DNA of 64,000 nucleotides. Origin: Marinobacter salicampi (lineage in GTDB: Bacteria > Pseudomonadota > Gammaproteobacteria > Pseudomonadales > Oleiphilaceae). Below, piece after piece: positions 16,889-26,088 of this stretch. Both the position numbers and the translations under genes were made by a program. The stretch covers positions 248,001-312,000 of the forward strand of contig NZ_JAAMPF010000018.1 in NCBI RefSeq assembly GCF_011074795.1. Reading direction: 5' to 3'. The notes beneath the pieces are model-generated. The model saw nothing but the letters and a program-made list of their open reading frames with translations. It ran no database searches and was not told the origin of the DNA. Within the stretch, counting starts at the first letter, position 1; the number at the start of each line of letters is the position of its first letter.

Positions 16889-19738
16889 TTGGATATTTCG
16901 GATTTTGTCATTGGTCAGCGATGGGTAAGCCACAGCGACACCAGTCTGGGCCTGGGAATCGTCACTGAAGTATCCGGGCGCCGCGTGACCCTGGGCTTCC
17001 CGGCCGCTGATGAAGAGCGAACCTATGCCATGGAAAATGCCCCTCTGGCGAGGGTCCAGTATCAGCTTGGTGAACGGATCGAGACCTTCGAGGGCGAGAC
17101 GCTTACCGTCCGGGCACTGGAAGAGGTCGGGGGAGTAATCCTTTACCATGCCGAAGATGAGAATGGCGACCTCAAGGTCATCTCTGAGGTTCGTCTCAGC
17201 AGCTTTGTGCATTTCACAACACCCCAGCAGCGGCTCTTCGCCGGACAATTCGAGCGCAATGGTGCCTTCCGGCTGCGCTTTGCCACGATTCATGCGCAAG
17301 AGCGGCTGCGGGCATCTCCGGTGGAGGGGCTGATCGGTGCCCGAACCCAGCACCTGCCGCACCAGATCTATATTGCCCATGAGGTTGCCCGCCGCCATGC
17401 TCCGCGGGTACTGCTGGCGGACGAGGTTGGCCTGGGAAAGACCATCGAGGCCGGGCTGATCCTGCACTATCAACTGCACACCCAGCGTGCGCAACGGGTT
17501 CTGATTGTGGTACCGGACTCGTTGATCCACCAATGGCTGGTGGAAATGCTCAGACGGTTCAATCTGCGGTTCAGCATTGTTGATCAGGCCCGCTATGAAG
17601 CGGATCAGTCCGATGGCATTGATGACGAGCTGGATCAGGAGCGCGCCGGCAATCCCTTTGAGGATGAACAGCGGGTGCTTTGCAGCTTGAGCTTTCTGAC
17701 CAATAACCCTGACGCCAGGGCAGATGCGCTGGCAGCCGGCTGGGACCTGATGGTTGTGGATGAGGCTCACCACCTGGCCTGGTCGCCGGCCGAGGCGAGT
17801 CCGGAATACCAGGCGATCGAGTCCCTCGCGGCCCAGACCAGGGGCCTTTTGCTGTTGACTGCAACACCGGAGCAGGTCGGGGTTGCCAGCCATTTTGCTC
17901 GGCTGCGGCTGCTGGACCCGGCCCGGTTTCATGATCTGGAGGCCTTTCGCCAGCAGGAGCAGAACTACGAGCGAATCAACCAGGTGGTGCGCGCCCTTCT
18001 GGGCCAGAACACTCCGCCAGATCAGTCACAGCAGGAAGTCCTGCGGGAATGGCTGGGGTCGGAGCTGGACCTGCTGCTGACCGATGCTGATCCGGTTCAG
18101 GCGATCGTTGACGCCCTGCTCGATCGCCATGGCACGGGACGCGTGCTGTTTCGTAACACCCGGGCGGCGATTCAGGGTTTCCCGGAGCGACGGCTCCATC
18201 CGGCGCCTTTGCCGTGTCCGGAACTGTATTCCGAAGCTCAGCGTTTCGGTCCGGAAGGCCTGAGCCCCGAACAAGGGGTGGATGACGAGCGCTGGCTGGC
18301 GGAGGATCCCCGGGTCGCCTGGCTGGAAAAAACGCTGACCGGCCTGCGTCCCGCCAAGGTGGTGGTGATCTGCGCCCGGGCAGAGACGGCGATGGCACTT
18401 GAGTTTCACCTGCAACTGCGTGCCGGCATCCGCAGCGCCGCATTTCATGAGCACCTGAGCCTGATTGAGCGGGACCGGGCCGCAGCCTACTTCGGCGAGA
18501 GCGGCCAGGGCGCCCAGGCTCTGATCTGTTCAGAGATCGGCAGCGAGGGCCGTAACTTCCAGTTCGCCCATCATCTTGTACTGTTTGATCTGCCGGCCAA
18601 TCCTGACCTGCTGGAGCAGCGCATCGGCCGCCTGGACCGGATCGGTCAGGCTGATGTGATCGATATTCATGTACCTTACCTGCAAGACACTGCCCAGGAA
18701 GTGCAATACCGATGGTTTGGCGAGGGCTTGCGGGCCTTTACCGAGAGCAATTCTGTGGGTATTGCAGTGCGGGATCATGTTCGGCCTGAGTGGGAGCAGG
18801 CCCTGGCAGGCGACGAGGAGAAGCTCGAGCTGCTGATTGAAGCAACTGCCGAGGAAGCGGGTCGGCTGCGCGCCGCGCTGCAAAAAGGCCGCGATGCGCT
18901 TATCGAGCTCAACTCCTGTCGCAAGGACCGGGCCGCTGAGCTGATCCGCCAGATAGAGTCGGAAGAGGCGTCGTCGCAGGTCAGGGACTATATGCTGGAA
19001 GCCTTCGACATTTTCGGCGTTGAACTTGAATATCATTCGGACGACTCCGATGTGCTCAGGCCCAGCGATCACATGCTCACCGCCCACTTTCCGGAATTGC
19101 CTGAAGAAGGCGTTACGGTGACCTGGAGCCGTTCCCAGGCGTTGGAGCGGGAGGATCTGGAATTCCTCAGCTGGGAGCATCCGATGGTGACAGGAGTCAT
19201 GGATTCGGTCGTCAGCTCTGAGCTGGGTAAAGCGGCGCTGGCCAGTCTGTCTGTGAAGAGTCTGCCCCCGGGCACGCTCATGCTGGAAGCACTCTATATC
19301 GTGCACTGTCCGGCCCCTGCTTCGCTGCAGCTGGCCCGCTCGTTACCATCGTCGCCCCTGCGCCTGCTGGTGGACCTTAACGGCCGTGATCTGTCAGCGG
19401 CCTTGCCCCACGATCGGCTCAACGAATTGTGCGCCAATATCAGGCGTCGAACTGCCCAGGCGGTCGTTCCCAGGATACGAGCTGAAGTGGAAACCATGGT
19501 CGACCATGCGGACGGCATGGCAGCGCAACAGCTTGAGCCTTTGCAGAAGGCAGCTCTTGAGCGGGTACGGGGTCTGTTTGAGCCGGAGATACGACGGCTG
19601 AAGGCCTTGCGTCAGACGAATCCCGCCATTCGTGAGGAAGAGGTCGCATTTTTCCGCGATCAGCTGGCCGCCAGCGAGACCGCGATCGAGCGGTCCAGCC
19701 TTGCGCTGGAAGGCATCCGGGTGATTGTTACGTCCTAG
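16889..19738 (+). CDS. rapA: RNA polymerase-associated SWI2/SNF2 ATPase RapA (HepA)
   Basis: ATPase that binds RNA polymerase and helps recycle stalled polymerase, 949 residues (968 in E. coli). An N-terminal Tudor-like region of about 110 residues (VIGQRWVSHSDTSLGLGIVTE) is followed by the helicase core. Motif I LADEVGLGKTIEAGLI lies near 177, and motif II MVVDEAHHLAW has its DEAH near 290. The second RecA domain includes SEIGSEGRNFQFAHHLVLFD and RIGRLDRIGQ near 550-590. The start is TTG behind GTGGAGG. The C-terminal third is the RapA-specific part. Confidence 0.95.
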   Translation: MDISDFVIGQRWVSHSDTSLGLGIVTEVSGRRVTLGFPAADEERTYAMENAPLARVQYQLGERIETFEGETLTVRALEEVGGVILYHAEDENGDLKVISEVRLSSFVHFTTPQQRLFAGQFERNGAFRLRFATIHAQERLRASPVEGLIGARTQHLPHQIYIAHEVARRHAPRVLLADEVGLGKTIEAGLILHYQLHTQRAQRVLIVVPDSLIHQWLVEMLRRFNLRFSIVDQARYEADQSDGIDDELDQERAGNPFEDEQRVLCSLSFLTNNPDARADALAAGWDLMVVDEAHHLAWSPAEASPEYQAIESLAAQTRGLLLLTATPEQVGVASHFARLRLLDPARFHDLEAFRQQEQNYERINQVVRALLGQNTPPDQSQQEVLREWLGSELDLLLTDADPVQAIVDALLDRHGTGRVLFRNTRAAIQGFPERRLHPAPLPCPELYSEAQRFGPEGLSPEQGVDDERWLAEDPRVAWLEKTLTGLRPAKVVVICARAETAMALEFHLQLRAGIRSAAFHEHLSLIERDRAAAYFGESGQGAQALICSEIGSEGRNFQFAHHLVLFDLPANPDLLEQRIGRLDRIGQADVIDIHVPYLQDTAQEVQYRWFGEGLRAFTESNSVGIAVRDHVRPEWEQALAGDEEKLELLIEATAEEAGRLRAALQKGRDALIELNSCRKDRAAELIRQIESEEASSQVRDYMLEAFDIFGVELEYHSDDSDVLRPSDHMLTAHFPELPEEGVTVTWSRSQALEREDLEFLSWEHPMVTGVMDSVVSSELGKAALASLSVKSLPPGTLMLEALYIVHCPAPASLQLARSLPSSPLRLLVDLNGRDLSAALPHDRLNELCANIRRRTAQAVVPRIRAEVETMVDHADGMAAQQLEPLQKAALERVRGLFEPEIRRLKALRQTNPAIREEEVAFFRDQLAASETAIERSSLALEGIRVIVTS

Positions 19739-19801
19739 CCTGGTACCTGTGTGCTCTGGCCACACGACATCCGATAGGGTACTTTTGTCGTAGTTGTTAA
19801 C

Positions 19802-19811
19802 GTAAATTTAC
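19802..19811. promoter_or_regulatory. Small AT-rich palindrome before fadE
   Basis: GTAAATTTAC is a perfect 10-base palindrome 25 bases before the fadE start, inside the AT-rich stretch that probably contains the promoter. It may be an operator or simply AT-rich promoter DNA. Confidence 0.3.
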
Positions 19812-19836
19812 AAATGATGGAAGACAGAGAAAGCCT

Positions 19837-22287
19837 ATGATGACCTTTATTCTGTTCATAATTGCCGTGGCCGGGTTGCTGACGATCATGCGACGCGAAG
19901 CCGGGGCCAAGCCCGCGATTGCCCTAATGGTCGGCGTTGGCTTGCTGTCGTGGATATTCGCTTCGGGCTGGCTCGCACTGGTCCTGTTCCTCGGCGCTGC
20001 TATTACCGCTGCTTGCGGCATGCCCGAGTTACGGCAAGGCTGGCTTACGCCCCGGGTGTTTGCCATGTTCAAGAAGGTGGCGCCGAAAGTATCAGCCACC
20101 GAAAAAGTGGCCCTGGAAGCCGGCACTGTGGGCTGGGACGGCGAACTCTTCACCGGCCGCCCGGACTGGCACAGCCTGCTGTCCAACCGGAATACCGGTC
20201 TTACCCAGGAAGAGCAGGCGTTTATTGATAACCAGTGCGTAAAAGCTGCCTCCATGTGCAATGCCTGGGATATTGCCATGAACCGTGCCGACCTGCCGCC
20301 GGAGCTATGGAAGTTCCTCAAGGAGGAAGGCTTCTTTGGAATGATCATTCCCAAGGAATACGGTGGTCTGGGTTTCTCAGCCAAGGCCCAGTCTGCGGTT
20401 TTGCAAAAGTTGTCTTCCAATGAGGCGCTGATGGTCTCCGTCGGGGTTCCGAACTCTCTCGGCCCTGGTGAGCTTCTGCTGAAGTACGGCACCGATGAAC
20501 AGAAAAATCATTACCTGCCACGTCTGGCCGATGGTCGCGAAATTCCCTGCTTCGGTCTTACCGGCCCGCGAGCTGGCTCAGACGCCACCTCGTTGCCCGA
20601 TACCGGCATCGTGTGTAAGCGCAAGATCAAAGGCAAGGAAGTGCTGGGTCTCAAGCTCAACTTTGAGAAGCGCTGGATTACCCTGGCGCCTATAGCCACG
20701 GTCGTTGGCCTGGCATTCCGGATGTTCGACCCTGACAATCTGCTGGGCGAGGAAAAAGACCTGGGCATTACCTGTGCACTGATCCCCCGTAACACCAAGG
20801 GCATGGAAATTGGCCGTCGGCACTTTCCCATAGGCACGCCGTTCATGAACGGTCCGATTGTAGGCAAGGACGTCTTCATTCCTCTGGACTACATTATCGG
20901 CGGTCCGGAAATGGCCGGGGAGGGCTGGCGCATGCTGGTAGAATGCCTGTCCGTGGGCCGCTGCATCACCCTGCCGTCCGGCGCAGCGGGTGCTGCAGCC
21001 TATTCGGTCGGCACCGCTGGCGGCTTTACCCGGGTTCGGCGTCAGTTCAATACGCCAGTGGCTGACATGGAAGGTGTCCAGGAACCTTTGGCCCGTATTG
21101 CCGCCCACACCTACATTGCCCAGGCTGCTGTCAATCAGACCGCCAACATGGTCGACAAGGGCGAGAAGCCTGCGGTGCCTTCGGCCATCCTCAAATACCA
21201 CCTCACCGAAATGCAGCGCTCGGTGCTCACCGATGCCATGGACGTCCACGGCGGCAAGACCGTCACCTTGGGCCCCCGTAACTATCTGGGTATCGGCTAT
21301 TCCGGTGCGGCGGTCTCCATTACGGTGGAGGGTGCCAACATCATGACCCGCAGCCTGATGATCTTCGGTCAGGGTGCGATTCGCTGCCATCCCTATGTCC
21401 TGCGCGAGTTGGACGCCAAGGACCGCGATGATATCGACGCCTTCGACAGTGCCTTCTTCGGCCACGCCGGCCTGATCTTTGGCAATGCTGCCCGGGCCTT
21501 TACACAGGCGCTGGGCATCGGTCGCACGGACGTACCCTTCGACAGCTCCTCCAGCCGGTACGCCCAGGGCGTAGCGCGGTTTAGCGCCGCCTTCGGTCTG
21601 TGTGCCGACGCTGCTATGACCACGCTGGGTTCAGAACTGAAGATGCGCGAGCTTATTTCAGCACGCCTGGGTGATATTCTTTCCAACCTGTATCTGGCGT
21701 CCATGGTTTTGAAGAACTGGCACGAGACCCAACCAGTCCAGGGTGAAAAAGAGCTGATGGAGTACAGTCTCGGGCTGCTACTGTTCCGGGCCGAGCAGGC
21801 GCTGGATGACTTTCTCCACAACCTGCCGAATCGTGCCGTTGCTATCGTACTGCGTGCGGTGACCATGCCCTTAGGCCGTCGCTGGGACAAGCCTCACGAT
21901 AACCGCACCCGTGCCTTGGCCAGGGCGATGTCCACGGATACGCCGGTTCGCAACAAGCTGTTGTCGCCGATCTGGCACAGCGAGAGCGAAAGCGAATTCC
22001 CGAACCCGGTGGCCCAGTACAATACCTTGCTCAAGGACTACGAGCGGGCTGAGGTGCTGTATCGGAAGGCGACCAAGGCCTATGCCAAAGGCGAGCTGCC
22101 CATGGAAGTACTGCACCCCGAGGCTCGTTTTGAGGCTGCCCGTAAGGCCGAGATCTTTACTCAGGAAGAGTACGAGTTCATGGAGGCCTATGAGGCCAAG
22201 GTGCTGGAAATGCTGTCAGTGGATGATTTTCCGTTTGACGCTTTTGCCCATGACAAGGAGTCGCTCATAGAGCACAACGCAGCGTAA
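19837..22287 (+). CDS. fadE: Acyl-CoA dehydrogenase FadE
   Basis: First enzyme of fatty-acid beta-oxidation, converting acyl-CoA to 2-enoyl-CoA with FAD, 816 residues (814 in E. coli). Two hydrophobic segments at the N terminus (ILFIIAVAGLLTIM and the next one near residue 45) mark membrane association, as in E. coli FadE. The dehydrogenase core contains FGLTGPRAGSDATSLPDTG near 245 and ITVEGANIMTRSLMIFGQGA near 500. The large C-terminal extension is FadE-specific. A strong terminator follows. Together with tesB, aidB and the rubredoxin pair this suggests active lipid or hydrocarbon use. Confidence 0.95.
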   Translation: MMTFILFIIAVAGLLTIMRREAGAKPAIALMVGVGLLSWIFASGWLALVLFLGAAITAACGMPELRQGWLTPRVFAMFKKVAPKVSATEKVALEAGTVGWDGELFTGRPDWHSLLSNRNTGLTQEEQAFIDNQCVKAASMCNAWDIAMNRADLPPELWKFLKEEGFFGMIIPKEYGGLGFSAKAQSAVLQKLSSNEALMVSVGVPNSLGPGELLLKYGTDEQKNHYLPRLADGREIPCFGLTGPRAGSDATSLPDTGIVCKRKIKGKEVLGLKLNFEKRWITLAPIATVVGLAFRMFDPDNLLGEEKDLGITCALIPRNTKGMEIGRRHFPIGTPFMNGPIVGKDVFIPLDYIIGGPEMAGEGWRMLVECLSVGRCITLPSGAAGAAAYSVGTAGGFTRVRRQFNTPVADMEGVQEPLARIAAHTYIAQAAVNQTANMVDKGEKPAVPSAILKYHLTEMQRSVLTDAMDVHGGKTVTLGPRNYLGIGYSGAAVSITVEGANIMTRSLMIFGQGAIRCHPYVLRELDAKDRDDIDAFDSAFFGHAGLIFGNAARAFTQALGIGRTDVPFDSSSSRYAQGVARFSAAFGLCADAAMTTLGSELKMRELISARLGDILSNLYLASMVLKNWHETQPVQGEKELMEYSLGLLLFRAEQALDDFLHNLPNRAVAIVLRAVTMPLGRRWDKPHDNRTRALARAMSTDTPVRNKLLSPIWHSESESEFPNPVAQYNTLLKDYERAEVLYRKATKAYAKGELPMEVLHPEARFEAARKAEIFTQEEYEFMEAYEAKVLEMLSVDDFPFDAFAHDKESLIEHNAA

Positions 22288-22353
22288 AAACTTGAGCCTT
22301 CCACTGGCCTCGGCTACGCTCGAGGCAGTTGCCCGGCATCAGGTATGTCCAAA

Positions 22354-22383
22354 GGCCCACAGCGAGCGCTGTGGGCCTTTTTT
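22354..22383 (+). terminator. Rho-independent terminator after fadE
   Basis: GGCCCACAGC, a GAGC loop and GCTGTGGGCC form a perfect 10-pair stem followed by TTTTTT. Its position decides the crcB start, since any start further left would place the terminator inside that gene. Confidence 0.9.
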
Positions 22384-22407
22384 ATGCAGTTCAGGAGTTC
22401 CAGAGTC

Positions 22408-22788
22408 ATGTGGTTATCAATGTTGGCTGTCAGTCTTGGGGCAATGCTGGGAGCGAACCTGCGATGGGGCCTGAGCCTCTGGCTGAATACCTCCGGTAGC
22501 GCTGTCCCTCTGGGCACACTCACTGCCAACCTGATCGGTGGCGGACTCGTGGGCCTTTTGATGGGCTATTTCACCCATACGGCTTCATTGTCTCCGGAAT
22601 GGCGGCTGTTTGCGGTCACGGGTCTGTGCGGGGCGCTCACCACGTTTTCCACGTTCTCCCTCGAGATCCTGTCGCTCCTACAAGGGGGTAAGTGGACGCT
22701 GGCTCTGGCAGGGGTTCTGCTTCACGTAGTCGGTTCGGTTCTGATGACTGCAGTTGGCCTGCTCGGTTACACGTTGTTAAGAGGCTGA
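22408..22788 (+). CDS. crcB: Fluoride channel CrcB/Fluc
   Basis: Small dual-topology fluoride exporter of the inner membrane, 126 residues, the usual Fluc length. Four helices are visible; GAMLGANLRWGLS near residue 10 and CGALTTFSTFSLEIL near 75 are the pore signatures. I use the ATG at 22408 because the fadE terminator lies just upstream; the in-frame ATGs at 22345 and 22384 fall in it. There is no room for a fluoride riboswitch in the 24 bases between terminator and start, so expression is probably not switched in that way. A perfect tandem 16-base repeat overlaps its stop codon. Confidence 0.9.
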   Translation: MWLSMLAVSLGAMLGANLRWGLSLWLNTSGSAVPLGTLTANLIGGGLVGLLMGYFTHTASLSPEWRLFAVTGLCGALTTFSTFSLEILSLLQGGKWTLALAGVLLHVVGSVLMTAVGLLGYTLLRG

Positions 22789-22806
22789 ACTGTTAAGAGG
22801 CTGAAC
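22775..22806. repeat. Perfect 16-base tandem duplication over the crcB stop
   Basis: The unit TGTTAAGAGGCTGAAC occurs twice head to tail. The first copy contains the crcB stop codon; the second lies in the non-coding leader region of the cold-shock gene. It looks like a recent slippage or duplication event. Confidence 0.9.
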
Positions 22807-23069
22807 GGAAGGCCAAAACATCGCCAGTATGATCTTTTTACTCAGGAACTTTACTTATTCGGCGAAAAAACTATTTGCTTTCTTCGTAACAAGGAGTAAA
22901 GTTCTTTGGCAAGGAAAGATAAGTAAAGCATTTCATGAATAAGACGTTTCCCGCCGTAGTACGTAGTGCATCGTCCTGTTTTTGATTACGCCAGTATTGT
23001 TTTTCCGTAAACGCTGATTGCTCATGTCGAGCAGCGGCAGATAAATTATTGAGTTCAGGAAATTTAAGT
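22789..23069 (+). promoter_or_regulatory. Long non-coding leader of the cold-shock gene
   Basis: About 280 bases without a credible protein precede the csp start. A TATGAT at 22828-22833 could be a -10 element, giving a leader of roughly 230 bases. The region is notably AT-rich compared with its neighbours. Long structured leaders of cspA-type mRNAs act as cold sensors; that this one does so is inference. Confidence 0.45.
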
Positions 23070-23276
23070 ATGTCTACTACTACCGGTACTGTTAAGTTCT
23101 TCAACGAAGCAAAAGGCTTTGGTTTCATCACTCGTGAGTCCGGCCCGGACGTTTTCGTTCACTACAGCGCCATCACCGGTTCAGGATTCAAGACCCTGGC
23201 TGAAGGCCAGCAGGTTGAGTTCACCGTGACTCAGGGCCAGAAAGGTCCTCAGGCGGAGAACGTAGTTGCTCTGTAA
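23070..23276 (+). CDS. Cold-shock protein, CspA family
   Basis: Single-stranded nucleic-acid binding protein with one cold-shock domain, 68 residues. RNP1 KGFGFIT and RNP2 VFVHYSAI are intact, and [20 protein letters not shown] is the classical opening. CAGGAA lies 8 bases before the ATG at 23070; a start 7 codons upstream would have no ribosome site. The long leader and the strong terminator downstream make it a stand-alone unit. Whether it is cold-induced or constitutive cannot be told. Confidence 0.95.
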   Translation: MSTTTGTVKFFNEAKGFGFITRESGPDVFVHYSAITGSGFKTLAEGQQVEFTVTQGQKGPQAENVVAL

Positions 23277-23300
23277 ATAACAGACAGCTTCTCTAAGAAA

Positions 23301-23323
23301 GGCAGCCAAGGCTGCCTTTTTTT
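23301..23323 (+). terminator. Rho-independent terminator after the cold-shock gene
   Basis: GGCAGCC, AA, GGCTGCC form a 7-pair stem, extended by AAA/TTT, followed by seven T. It starts 25 bases after the stop codon. Confidence 0.9.
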
Positions 23324-23486
23324 GTGCCCGTTTTTCTGTATTCATCTGGCGAATGCGGAGGGATAAGTAATATGTATTTCACGCATTTATGGGAACCCGG
23401 TAGACTCTGCTGAATGCTGCTTCAACAACAATAACGCACTGTCACTTCCCCGGCGTCTCTGATCGGCCTGGGGCCGAGGAGATGCC

Positions 23487-24401
23487 ATGAGCCCTGAACA
23501 ATTGATCAATATTGTTAACGTCCAGGTAATACCAGTCTGTCTGTTCCTGATTATGCTCGGAATGGGGCTATCGCTGGTGCCGGACGATTTCCGGCGTGTG
23601 CTGGCCTACCCGAAAGCGGTCGCCATTGGTCTCACCTGTCAGTTGATCATTCTGCCGCTCATCGGTTTTGGCCTGGCCAACGTCATGCCTCTTTCCCCGG
23701 AGCTGGCAGTCGGTGTGATGTTGCTGGCGGTGTGTCCCGGGGGTACAACGTCCAATCTGTACGCGCATCTGGGTCGCGGCGACGTCGCGCTCTCTGTGAC
23801 GCTGACCGCGGTGGCGAGCATTGTCACGGTGCTCACTATTCCTTTCATTATCAATGCGTCGCTGCTGCACTTCATGGGCGAGACGGAAGTGCTGAATCTG
23901 CCGGTGGCAAAGACCATGATCAGTCTGTTGGCGTTGACGGCCATTCCGATCAGCATCGGCATGCTGGTGAGGCATTTCAAAGCGGACTTTGCCATTGCGG
24001 TGGAACAGCGGGTGAAATATTTCGCGGTTATCTTCCTGATACTGCTGATCGCGTTTCTGGTCTACCAGCAGATGGATGTGTTCCTGGATTCCGTGGTCCG
24101 GGCTGGTCCTGTTGCCCTCATCCTTAACCTCTCGACTATGGCCATTGGCTACTACGGCGCCCGGGCTTTCGCTCTGAACCGGGCCCAGAGTATTTCCGTG
24201 ACGCTGGAAGTGGGCCTGCAGAACAGCAGTCTCTCCATGGTGCTTGCGCTGGGCATGCTGAGCAACTACGCCATGTCGCTGACACCGGCCATCTATACTG
24301 GTGTCATGTTCATTACCGCCGGCATACTGGTTTACTTCACCAGCCGGTGGCTCCCTGCCCGGGATGCCCGTGCAGGGCAGCTGCAATCCCAGAACGGATG
24401 A
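23487..24401 (+). CDS. Bile acid:sodium symporter family (BASS) transporter
   Basis: Integral membrane transporter, 304 residues, with nine or ten helices of the BASS fold. Family marks are the early LFLIMLGMGLSLVPDDFRR, the crossing-region CPGGTTSNLYAHLGRGDVAL near 90-110 and LEVGLQNSSLSMVLA near 240. Bacterial members move a wide range of organic acids with sodium, so bile acids are not the expected substrate here. A hairpin TCGGCC-TGG-GGCCGA (23463-23477) sits directly before the GGAG ribosome site and could influence translation. It ends convergently with the dienelactone hydrolase gene. Confidence 0.88.
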   Translation: MSPEQLINIVNVQVIPVCLFLIMLGMGLSLVPDDFRRVLAYPKAVAIGLTCQLIILPLIGFGLANVMPLSPELAVGVMLLAVCPGGTTSNLYAHLGRGDVALSVTLTAVASIVTVLTIPFIINASLLHFMGETEVLNLPVAKTMISLLALTAIPISIGMLVRHFKADFAIAVEQRVKYFAVIFLILLIAFLVYQQMDVFLDSVVRAGPVALILNLSTMAIGYYGARAFALNRAQSISVTLEVGLQNSSLSMVLALGMLSNYAMSLTPAIYTGVMFITAGILVYFTSRWLPARDARAGQLQSQNG

Positions 24402-24407
24402 TGGCTT

Positions 24408-24433
24408 GCTCTGCCCCGGCCCGGGGGCAGAGC
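24408..24433. terminator. Hairpin between convergent BASS and dienelactone hydrolase genes
   Basis: GCTCTGCCCC pairs perfectly with GGGGCAGAGC across a six-base loop. There is no clear T run on either strand, so it may be a weak bidirectional terminator or an mRNA end protector. Confidence 0.5.
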
Positions 24434-24442
24434 GTACCTGGC

Positions 24443-25240
24443 TCAGTCTGAAAACAGGTTCTGGTAAAACGTCTTCGTGCCTTCCCAGGCGCGATCGGCG
24501 GCTTCCTCGTCATAGGCCATGGGCAGGTCGAACCTGGCCCCCAGCTTGTCTGCCTCCGGCGACATGAACGAATGCTTCACGCCAGGGAAAGAGACCAGTG
24601 TCAGGTCGGCTTGTGCCTTCACCATTTCCCCCACAAACCCGGTTACCTGATCGGCCGGCACGAAGGGGTCAGCGCCCCCTGTGTAGACGAGAATCCGGGC
24701 GGAGATACCGCCTTCTTCAGGCTGGATGTCAGACCCAAGGGAGCCATGGAAGCTCACGACGCCCTCCAGGTCCATACCGAGTCTTGCCATGTTGAGCACG
24801 ACGGCACCGCCGAAGCAGTAGCCTTGGGCGGCGATCCTGTCTGCGTCCACGGACTCATGGTTCTGCAGCAGTTCCATGGCGGCGCGGAACCTTGCCTCCA
24901 GGGCACCTTTGTTGCCCATGGCGGCTTGCATGAATTTCTTGGCATCGTCAGGATGGTCGGCGAGCTTGCCGCTTCCGTACATGTCCAGAGCAAAAGCGGT
25001 ATAGCCTTCGCTGGCCAGTTTTTCGGCCTGGTCGCGGGCAAACTCGTTGTGGCCCCACCATTCATGAACCACCAAGACCCCGGGTCGCTTGCCCTGAAGG
25101 TCATCATCGTAAGCCAGGTAACCGGTAAAGGATTCACCGTTAACCTCGTATTCCACGGTTTCGGTTTTAAGTTCGGCCTGCACCGAAACGCTCAGCAGGG
25201 ATAAGGTGAAAGCAGACGCTAGAGGAAATACAGTCTTCAT
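24443..25240 (-). CDS. Exported dienelactone hydrolase family protein
   Basis: Alpha/beta hydrolase, 265 residues. AGGAG 5 bases before the ATG at 25240 gives a signal peptide (MKTVFPLASAFTLSLLSVSVQA), so the enzyme is probably periplasmic. The fold is of the DLH type: VVHEWWGHNEFARDQAEKLA near 45, nucleophile cysteine in AAQGYCFGGAVVLNMARLG, and the catalytic histidine in FPGVKHSFMSPEA. Classical dienelactone hydrolase opens the lactone of chlorocatechol breakdown, but exported homologs of this kind mostly have unknown substrates. Monocistronic. Confidence 0.88.
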   Translation of the reverse strand: MKTVFPLASAFTLSLLSVSVQAELKTETVEYEVNGESFTGYLAYDDDLQGKRPGVLVVHEWWGHNEFARDQAEKLASEGYTAFALDMYGSGKLADHPDDAKKFMQAAMGNKGALEARFRAAMELLQNHESVDADRIAAQGYCFGGAVVLNMARLGMDLEGVVSFHGSLGSDIQPEEGGISARILVYTGGADPFVPADQVTGFVGEMVKAQADLTLVSFPGVKHSFMSPEADKLGARFDLPMAYDEEAADRAWEGTKTFYQNLFSD

Positions 25241-25474
25241 GATCTCTCCTTGAGAAGAATGGGTCAGCAACTACTCAGGTGCCGGCGCTTATGACGACTA
25301 CCGAATTGATGAATCTCATACGGCGCGGGGGTGGCCACGGATTAATGACTATGGGTCAGCTTGCCGGTCGTGTCGAGGTCTGGTGGAGTTTGTCCACGGG
25401 CACAACGGTTTTTTCCTGCTAAGCTCAGAATCGACCAAAACCGTTCTTCAAACTATCCAATTTCCGGAGGTATC

Positions 25475-26047
25475 ATGCAACTGATCGGTTCCACCACATC
25501 CCCTTACGTGCGACGCGTCAGACTCCTGCTGCAGGATCAGCCCTATGATTTCGTGAATCTGGATATTTATGGCCAGGGTCGTGACGAGCTGCGACGGAGG
25601 AACCCGGCACTGAAGATTCCCATGCTGATTGATGGTCAGCAGGAGGTCTACGACTCCCGGATAATTGCGCGCTACCTCCATGCGAAAATGAATGTGGCCG
25701 GGCTCACCTGGGACCAGGAAAACCAGCTGACCCTGATTGATGCCGCCAATGACTCATGCGTGACACTGCTGCTCTCCAAGCGCTCAGGTCTGGATGTTGA
25801 GCAGGACATACTGTTTTACAACCTGCAGCGGGAAAGGATCATGACCACCCTGCGTACATTGGCCGCGATGGTAGACGAGGGTCAGTTCGGGGCCTGGAAT
25901 TACCCGGCCATGTGTCTCTTTTGTCTGGTGGACTGGGTGGAGTTTCGTGACCTGGTGGACTTTACCGGCATCGAAAGTCTGATAACCCTCCGGGATCACT
26001 ACACGACCCAGGCCATGGTTGCCGAGACCGATCCCCGGCAGGCGTGA
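25475..26047 (+). CDS. Glutathione S-transferase family protein
   Basis: Cytosolic protein of 190 residues with a thioredoxin-like N-terminal half and a short helical C-terminal half. The opening QLIGSTTSPYVRRVRLLLQD holds the position of the GST active-site serine or cysteine (STTSPYVRR), and KIPMLIDGQQEVYDSRIIARYL near 55 is the glutathione-binding NVP-DS element with Ile for Val. CGGAGG lies 5 bases before the ATG. It is divergent from the hydrolase gene. Substrate unknown. Confidence 0.85.
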   Translation: MQLIGSTTSPYVRRVRLLLQDQPYDFVNLDIYGQGRDELRRRNPALKIPMLIDGQQEVYDSRIIARYLHAKMNVAGLTWDQENQLTLIDAANDSCVTLLLSKRSGLDVEQDILFYNLQRERIMTTLRTLAAMVDEGQFGAWNYPAMCLFCLVDWVEFRDLVDFTGIESLITLRDHYTTQAMVAETDPRQA

Positions 26048-26088
26048 AATGTGGCGGGTGCGTTACCCGGACCGCCACAAACCGGCGT

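Noticed and set aside
16817-17932. A 371-codon open frame on the minus strand opposite rapA
   Set aside because: Antisense shadow of rapA with low-complexity composition and no family motif.
22345-22407. Longer N terminus of CrcB
   Set aside because: It would be encoded by the fadE terminator hairpin and adds residues not seen in Fluc proteins.
22384-22408. Fluoride riboswitch before crcB
   Set aside because: Only 24 bases separate the fadE terminator from the crcB start, too few for the fluoride aptamer.
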